The position numbers and the translations under genes were made by a program. The notes under the pieces are model-generated. The model searched no databases and had not been told where the DNA came from. It was given only the letters and a program-made list of their open reading frames with translations. From contig NZ_KB892705.1 of assembly GCF_000373905.1 (NCBI RefSeq), forward strand, positions 2,001,909-2,065,908: a DNA stretch of 64,000 bases, in the 5' to 3' direction. Shown here piece after piece: positions 59,962-64,000 of this stretch (position 1 is the first letter of the stretch; each line of letters begins with the position of its first letter). The stretch is from Mycobacterium sp. 155. Lineage in GTDB: Bacteria; Actinomycetota; Actinomycetes; Mycobacteriales; Mycobacteriaceae.

Positions 59962-60063
59962 ATGACGGCGCTGTAGCTGAAACATCCACTCAGCATTGTC
60001 TTGGACCAGGTCAACGGTTCGTAAACCCTTGCGGCCGTGACGTGGTGAAGGAGGAAACTGCGA

Positions 60064-61419
60064 GTGGAGCAATTCCCGTTGATGGGCGCACCGGATACCG
60101 GTGATACAGCGTGGATGTTGGCCAGTGCGGCGCTGGTGCTGTTGATGACGCCGGGCTTGGCCTTCTTCTATGGCGGTATGGTGCGCGCCAAAGGTGTGCT
60201 CAACATGATCATGATGAGCATCGGCGCCATGGGCGTCGTGACCGTGTTGTGGGTGCTGTACGGCTACTCGGTTGCCTTCGGCGACAACACTGCCGGTGTG
60301 ATCGGTGACCCGGCCCAGTTCTTCGGTCTCAAGGGCCTGATCGGAACGAATGGAACGGCCGATGCGCCCATCGCACTTGCCGGCACCATTCCTGCCACCG
60401 TGTTCGTTAGCTTTCAGCTGATGTTCGCGATCATCACCGTTGCACTGATCTCCGGCGCTGTCGCCGACCGCGTGAAATTCGGCGGATGGCTGTTGTTCGC
60501 AGGATTGTGGGTCACGGTCGTGTACTTCCCGGTGGCGCATTGGGTGTTCGACTTCGACGTCAAGGATCCCAAGACCGACGCGATCATTCACCACGGTGGC
60601 TGGATCGCCAACCAGCTCAAGGCAATCGACTTCGCCGGCGGCACCGCGGTGCACATCAACGCTGGTACCGCAGGCCTGGTCCTCGCGATCATCCTGGGCA
60701 AGCGCCTCGGCTGGCCGGGCATCCCGATGCGCCCGCACAATCTGCCGTTCGTGATGCTCGGCGCCGGCCTGCTGTGGTTCGGTTGGTACGGCTTCAACGC
60801 CGGATCCGCGGTGTCGGCCAACGGGGCCGCCGGTGCGACCTTCATCACCACCACCGTGGCGACCGCGGCAGCGATGCTGGCGTGGCTGCTCACCGAACGC
60901 ATCCGCGACGGCCACGCGACATCGCTGGGCGCTGCTTCTGGCATCGTGGCCGGACTGGTCGCGATCACTCCGTCGTGCTCGTCGGTGAATGTGTTGGGCG
61001 CACTCGTGATCGGCGCAGCCGCGGGTGTGCTGTGCGCGCTGGCGGTCGGCCTGAAGTTCAAATTCGGGTTCGACGATTCTCTCGACGTCGTGGGTGTCCA
61101 CCTCGTTGGCGGTATCGTCGGCACGCTGCTCGTCGGCCTGGTGGCCACCAAGGAAGCACCTGCCGGCGTCGCCGGACTGTTCTACGGCGGCGGGTTCGAC
61201 CAGCTGTGGCGACAGGCGGTCGGGGCCGGTGCGGTTCTACTCTATTCGGCGGTGGGTACCGCTATCTTGGCGTTGATTGTCAAATACACCGTGGGCCTGC
61301 GCCTGGACAAAGAAGAGGAGGCGTCCGGCATTGACGAGGCCGAACATGCGGAAAGCGCGTACGACTTCGTCGCAGTCGGAACCGGATCTGTTCTTGGTCG
61401 TCGCGGCGGGGAGGGATAA
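60064..61419 (+). CDS. amt: Ammonium transporter AmtB
   Basis: Integral membrane ammonium channel of 451 residues with eleven predicted segments. Amt signature parts are FFYGGMVRAKGVLNMIMMS, HINAGTAGLVLAIILGKR with the pore His, and GVHLVGGIVGTLLVGL with the second His. The hydrophilic C-terminal tail (KEEEASGIDEAEHAESAY) is where PII binds. GTG 60064 follows AAGGAGG at 60048-60054. It opens the nitrogen operon and is preceded by two GlnR boxes. Confidence 0.97.
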   Translation: MEQFPLMGAPDTGDTAWMLASAALVLLMTPGLAFFYGGMVRAKGVLNMIMMSIGAMGVVTVLWVLYGYSVAFGDNTAGVIGDPAQFFGLKGLIGTNGTADAPIALAGTIPATVFVSFQLMFAIITVALISGAVADRVKFGGWLLFAGLWVTVVYFPVAHWVFDFDVKDPKTDAIIHHGGWIANQLKAIDFAGGTAVHINAGTAGLVLAIILGKRLGWPGIPMRPHNLPFVMLGAGLLWFGWYGFNAGSAVSANGAAGATFITTTVATAAAMLAWLLTERIRDGHATSLGAASGIVAGLVAITPSCSSVNVLGALVIGAAAGVLCALAVGLKFKFGFDDSLDVVGVHLVGGIVGTLLVGLVATKEAPAGVAGLFYGGGFDQLWRQAVGAGAVLLYSAVGTAILALIVKYTVGLRLDKEEEASGIDEAEHAESAYDFVAVGTGSVLGRRGGEG

Positions 61420-61764
<345 letters not shown>

Positions 61765-61771
61765 CCGCGGT

Positions 61772-61793
61772 CGGTCGAGGGCGTAATCGACCG
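61772..61793 (+). terminator. Hairpin between glnB and glnD
   Basis: CGGTCGA (61772-61778) and TCGACCG (61787-61793) form a perfect seven-base stem with an eight-base loop. It could attenuate read-through to glnD. Confidence 0.45.
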
Positions 61794-61856
61794 GGTCCCC
61801 CGGCCAGGCACCGGCTGAGCGTTTGTAGGTAATTGGCCGGGGGAGGGGAGTCGAAA

Positions 61857-64000
61857 ATGTCTGAGCAGCAACCGGACTCGTTGCGGCCGGCCACCGATCT
61901 GGCGGCGGCTACCGCGCAGTTATTGTCGGGTTCGCACCAACTGGAAGCGGCGGCACTGCGGAACGCTTTGCTCGATCTACACGAATTCTGGCTCGCCGCA
62001 AAGGCAACCGAGATCGGTATCACGGCCGACAGTGGGTTCGCGATCGTGGCGTCCGGTGGGCTCGGCCGCGGTGAGATGCTGCCGTACTCCGATTTGGATC
62101 TGATGCTGCTGCACAACAACATGCCGACCGAAGTGATCAGCGAGGTCGCTGAGAAGTTGTGGTATCCGTTGTGGGACGCCAACATTCGTATTGACCACAG
62201 CGTGCGCACGGTGCCGGAGGCATTGCAGGTCGCCAATGACGACATCGCGGTCGGCCTGGCGATGCTCGAGGTGCGACACATCGCCGGTGACGCCGATCTG
62301 TCCTCGCTACTGGTCGGCGGCGCCCGCAGACAGTGGCGGATCGGTATCGCGTCGCGATTCGACAAACTCGTCGAGAGTGCGCAGGCCCGGTGGCAGCGCA
62401 GTGGCCAGATCGCCCACCGTGCCGAGCCTGATCTCAAGTCCGGCCGCGGCGGACTGCGCGATGTCCAGCTGCTCAACGCCCTGGCCATCGCGCAGTTGGC
62501 CGACGTGTATCCGAGCCCGGCTCTGGCATCCCCGACCGGAACCCTGGGTGATGCACACCTGGCGCTACTCAACGTTCGCACCGAACTGCACCGGGTGTCC
62601 GGGCGTGGCCGGGAACTGCTGTTGGCCCAGCACGCTGATGAGATCGGTGCGGCACTGCGCATCGGGGACCGGTTCGACCTCGCCCGGGTGCTGTCTGATG
62701 CCGCACGTACGGTCAGCTACTACGTCGACGCGGGTATTCGCACCGCCGCGAACGCGTTACCCCGCCGTGGGTTCGCCGCGTTGCGGCGACCGGTGCGCCG
62801 CCCGCTCGACGAAGGCGTCATCGAATACGCCGGAGAGGTAATCCTTGCCCGCGACGCGCGGCCGGAACGTGACCCCGGCCTGATCCTGCGGGTCGCCGCC
62901 GCATCGGCCACCACCGGTTTGCCGATGGCCACGTCGACCCTGGGTCGGCTGGTGGAGAGGGCACCCGAGCTGCGCACGCCATGGCCCCGTCAAGCTCTCA
63001 AGGATCTGCTGGTACTGCTCGCGTCCGGCGCCGCCGCGGTGGCCACCATCGAGGCCCTGGACCGGACCGGCTTGTGGGGCCGGCTGTTTCCCGAATGGGG
63101 CGCGGTGCGCGACCTGCCGCCCCGCGACGTCGTGCACATCTGGACCGTCGACCGGCACTTGGTCGAAACCGTTGCGCAGGCAAGCGCTTTCACCACCCGC
63201 GTATCCCGCCCCGACCTGCTGCTGCTCGGGGCCCTGTGCCACGACATAGGCAAGGGACGCGGCGCCGATCACAGCGTGATCGGTGCGGAGCTGGCCACGC
63301 AGATCGGTACGCGACTGGGTCTGTGGCCATCGGACGTCGACGTCCTATCGAAAATGGTGCGCTACCACCTGCTGCTGCCCAACACGGCCACACGGCGTGA
63401 CCTGCAGGACCCCAAGACCATCGACGCCGTCGCCGAAGTACTCGGTGGTGACCTGGTGTTGCTGGAGCTGCTCGCCACCTTGGCCGAGGCCGACTCACTG
63501 GCCACCGGCCCCGGGGTCTGGGGTGAGTGGAAGGCTTCGCTCATCGGCGATCTGGTGCGGCGTTGCCGGCTGGTGATGGTCGGTGACCCGCTGCCGCAAC
63601 CGGATCCGATCGAGCCGCGGTTCGTGCAGTTGGCCGCGGATGGCGGCGTGCATGTCGAGCTGGCTGAGGGCGACGGGCAGCACATCTACAACGTCACGAT
63701 GATCGCCCCGGACCGGCGCGGTCTGCTGTCGAAGGCCGCCGCGGTCTTGGCGTTGAATTCTCTGCGGGTGCACTCGGCCTCGGTGAACAGCCATGACGGG
63801 TCGGCGATCAACACCTTCGTCGTGTCACCGCTGTTCGGCTCACCCCCCGCCGCCGGGCTGCTGCGTCAACAGTTCATCCTGGCCCTCGACGGCGAGCTCG
63901 ATGTGCTCGGCACGCTGCTGACCCGCGAGCGCGAGGCAGCCCAGTATCCGACCACGCGAGCCGGGGAGATCCTGGCCTCCGTTCCGGCCAATCATGTGCC
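61857..64000 (+). CDS. glnD: PII uridylyl/adenylyltransferase GlnD, C-terminus beyond window
   Basis: I translated this by hand from ATG 61857; 714 residues are visible to the right edge of about 800 expected. It begins with a nucleotidyltransferase domain, [19 protein letters not shown], followed by the GlnD helical domain. An HD hydrolase motif in [18 protein letters not shown] comes next, then an ACT domain ([24 protein letters not shown]). GlnD modifies and demodifies PII; in actinobacteria the modification is adenylylation. GGGAGGGGAG precedes the start. The end of the second ACT region is missing. Confidence 0.96.
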   Translation, partial: MSEQQPDSLRPATDLAAATAQLLSGSHQLEAAALRNALLDLHEFWLAAKATEIGITADSGFAIVASGGLGRGEMLPYSDLDLMLLHNNMPTEVISEVAEKLWYPLWDANIRIDHSVRTVPEALQVANDDIAVGLAMLEVRHIAGDADLSSLLVGGARRQWRIGIASRFDKLVESAQARWQRSGQIAHRAEPDLKSGRGGLRDVQLLNALAIAQLADVYPSPALASPTGTLGDAHLALLNVRTELHRVSGRGRELLLAQHADEIGAALRIGDRFDLARVLSDAARTVSYYVDAGIRTAANALPRRGFAALRRPVRRPLDEGVIEYAGEVILARDARPERDPGLILRVAAASATTGLPMATSTLGRLVERAPELRTPWPRQALKDLLVLLASGAAAVATIEALDRTGLWGRLFPEWGAVRDLPPRDVVHIWTVDRHLVETVAQASAFTTRVSRPDLLLLGALCHDIGKGRGADHSVIGAELATQIGTRLGLWPSDVDVLSKMVRYHLLLPNTATRRDLQDPKTIDAVAEVLGGDLVLLELLATLAEADSLATGPGVWGEWKASLIGDLVRRCRLVMVGDPLPQPDPIEPRFVQLAADGGVHVELAEGDGQHIYNVTMIAPDRRGLLSKAAAVLALNSLRVHSASVNSHDGSAINTFVVSPLFGSPPAAGLLRQQFILALDGELDVLGTLLTREREAAQYPTTRAGEILASVPANHV

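Overview
The window is a GC-rich, gene-dense actinobacterial chromosome segment. Mycothione reductase, PptT with its antagonist PptH, SepIVA, EfpA and a Pca-type pyruvate carboxylase point to Mycobacterium in the broad sense. Gene order recalls M. tuberculosis blocks Rv2793c-Rv2800, Rv2836c-Rv2859c, Rv2971-Rv2966c and Rv2927c-Rv2918c. Tandem aldo/keto reductases beside an IS110 element, and an osmolyte cassette, suggest a free-living rapid grower (Mycolicibacterium). The comparison is from memory; no database search was made.

Layout. 1-4045: truB (cut by the window edge), pptT, pptH and a frameshifted CocE-type hydrolase. 4034-12736: two small conserved genes, a MATE transporter, then a leftward translation operon (rimP, nusA, ylxR, infB, rbfA, nrnA). 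12925-20167: a lipoprotein, a ferritin-like protein, proS, a flavin monooxygenase with its MarR regulator, a dienelactone-hydrolase-like protein and efpA. 20201-27434: siroheme and cobalamin genes (cysG, cobB, cobO, a chelatase-like gene), a GNAT and mqo. 27591-33904: an alpha/beta hydrolase, mtr, nicT with an ArsR regulator, an SDR, an aldehyde dehydrogenase pseudogene and a class I amidotransferase. 34180-37775: two genes for the osmolyte N-acetylglutaminylglutamine amide. 37790-43985: a small hydrolase-like protein, a lipoprotein, cobQ, an IS110 element, two aldo/keto reductases and a lipN remnant. 44033-53177: oxidative folding (DsbA-like and VKOR), pyc, rsmD, coaD, sepIVA, a DUF177 protein, rnc and fpg. 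53194-64000: a membrane protein, osmC, acyP, smc, ftsY, and the nitrogen operon amt-glnB-glnD, the last cut by the window edge.

Most of the window is housekeeping. The notable parts are regulatory and degenerative. Fourteen genes have a TANNNT hexamer 6-8 bases before the start codon, the pattern of leaderless mRNAs. Dyads overlap the predicted promoters of efpA, nicT and the monooxygenase, and two GlnR-type boxes precede amt. rsmD appears to start with CTG. A 34-bp tandem repeat containing the start-codon context lies before rnc. Three genes are broken by small lesions: a 7-bp duplication in the CocE hydrolase and internal deletions in the aldehyde dehydrogenase and lipN.
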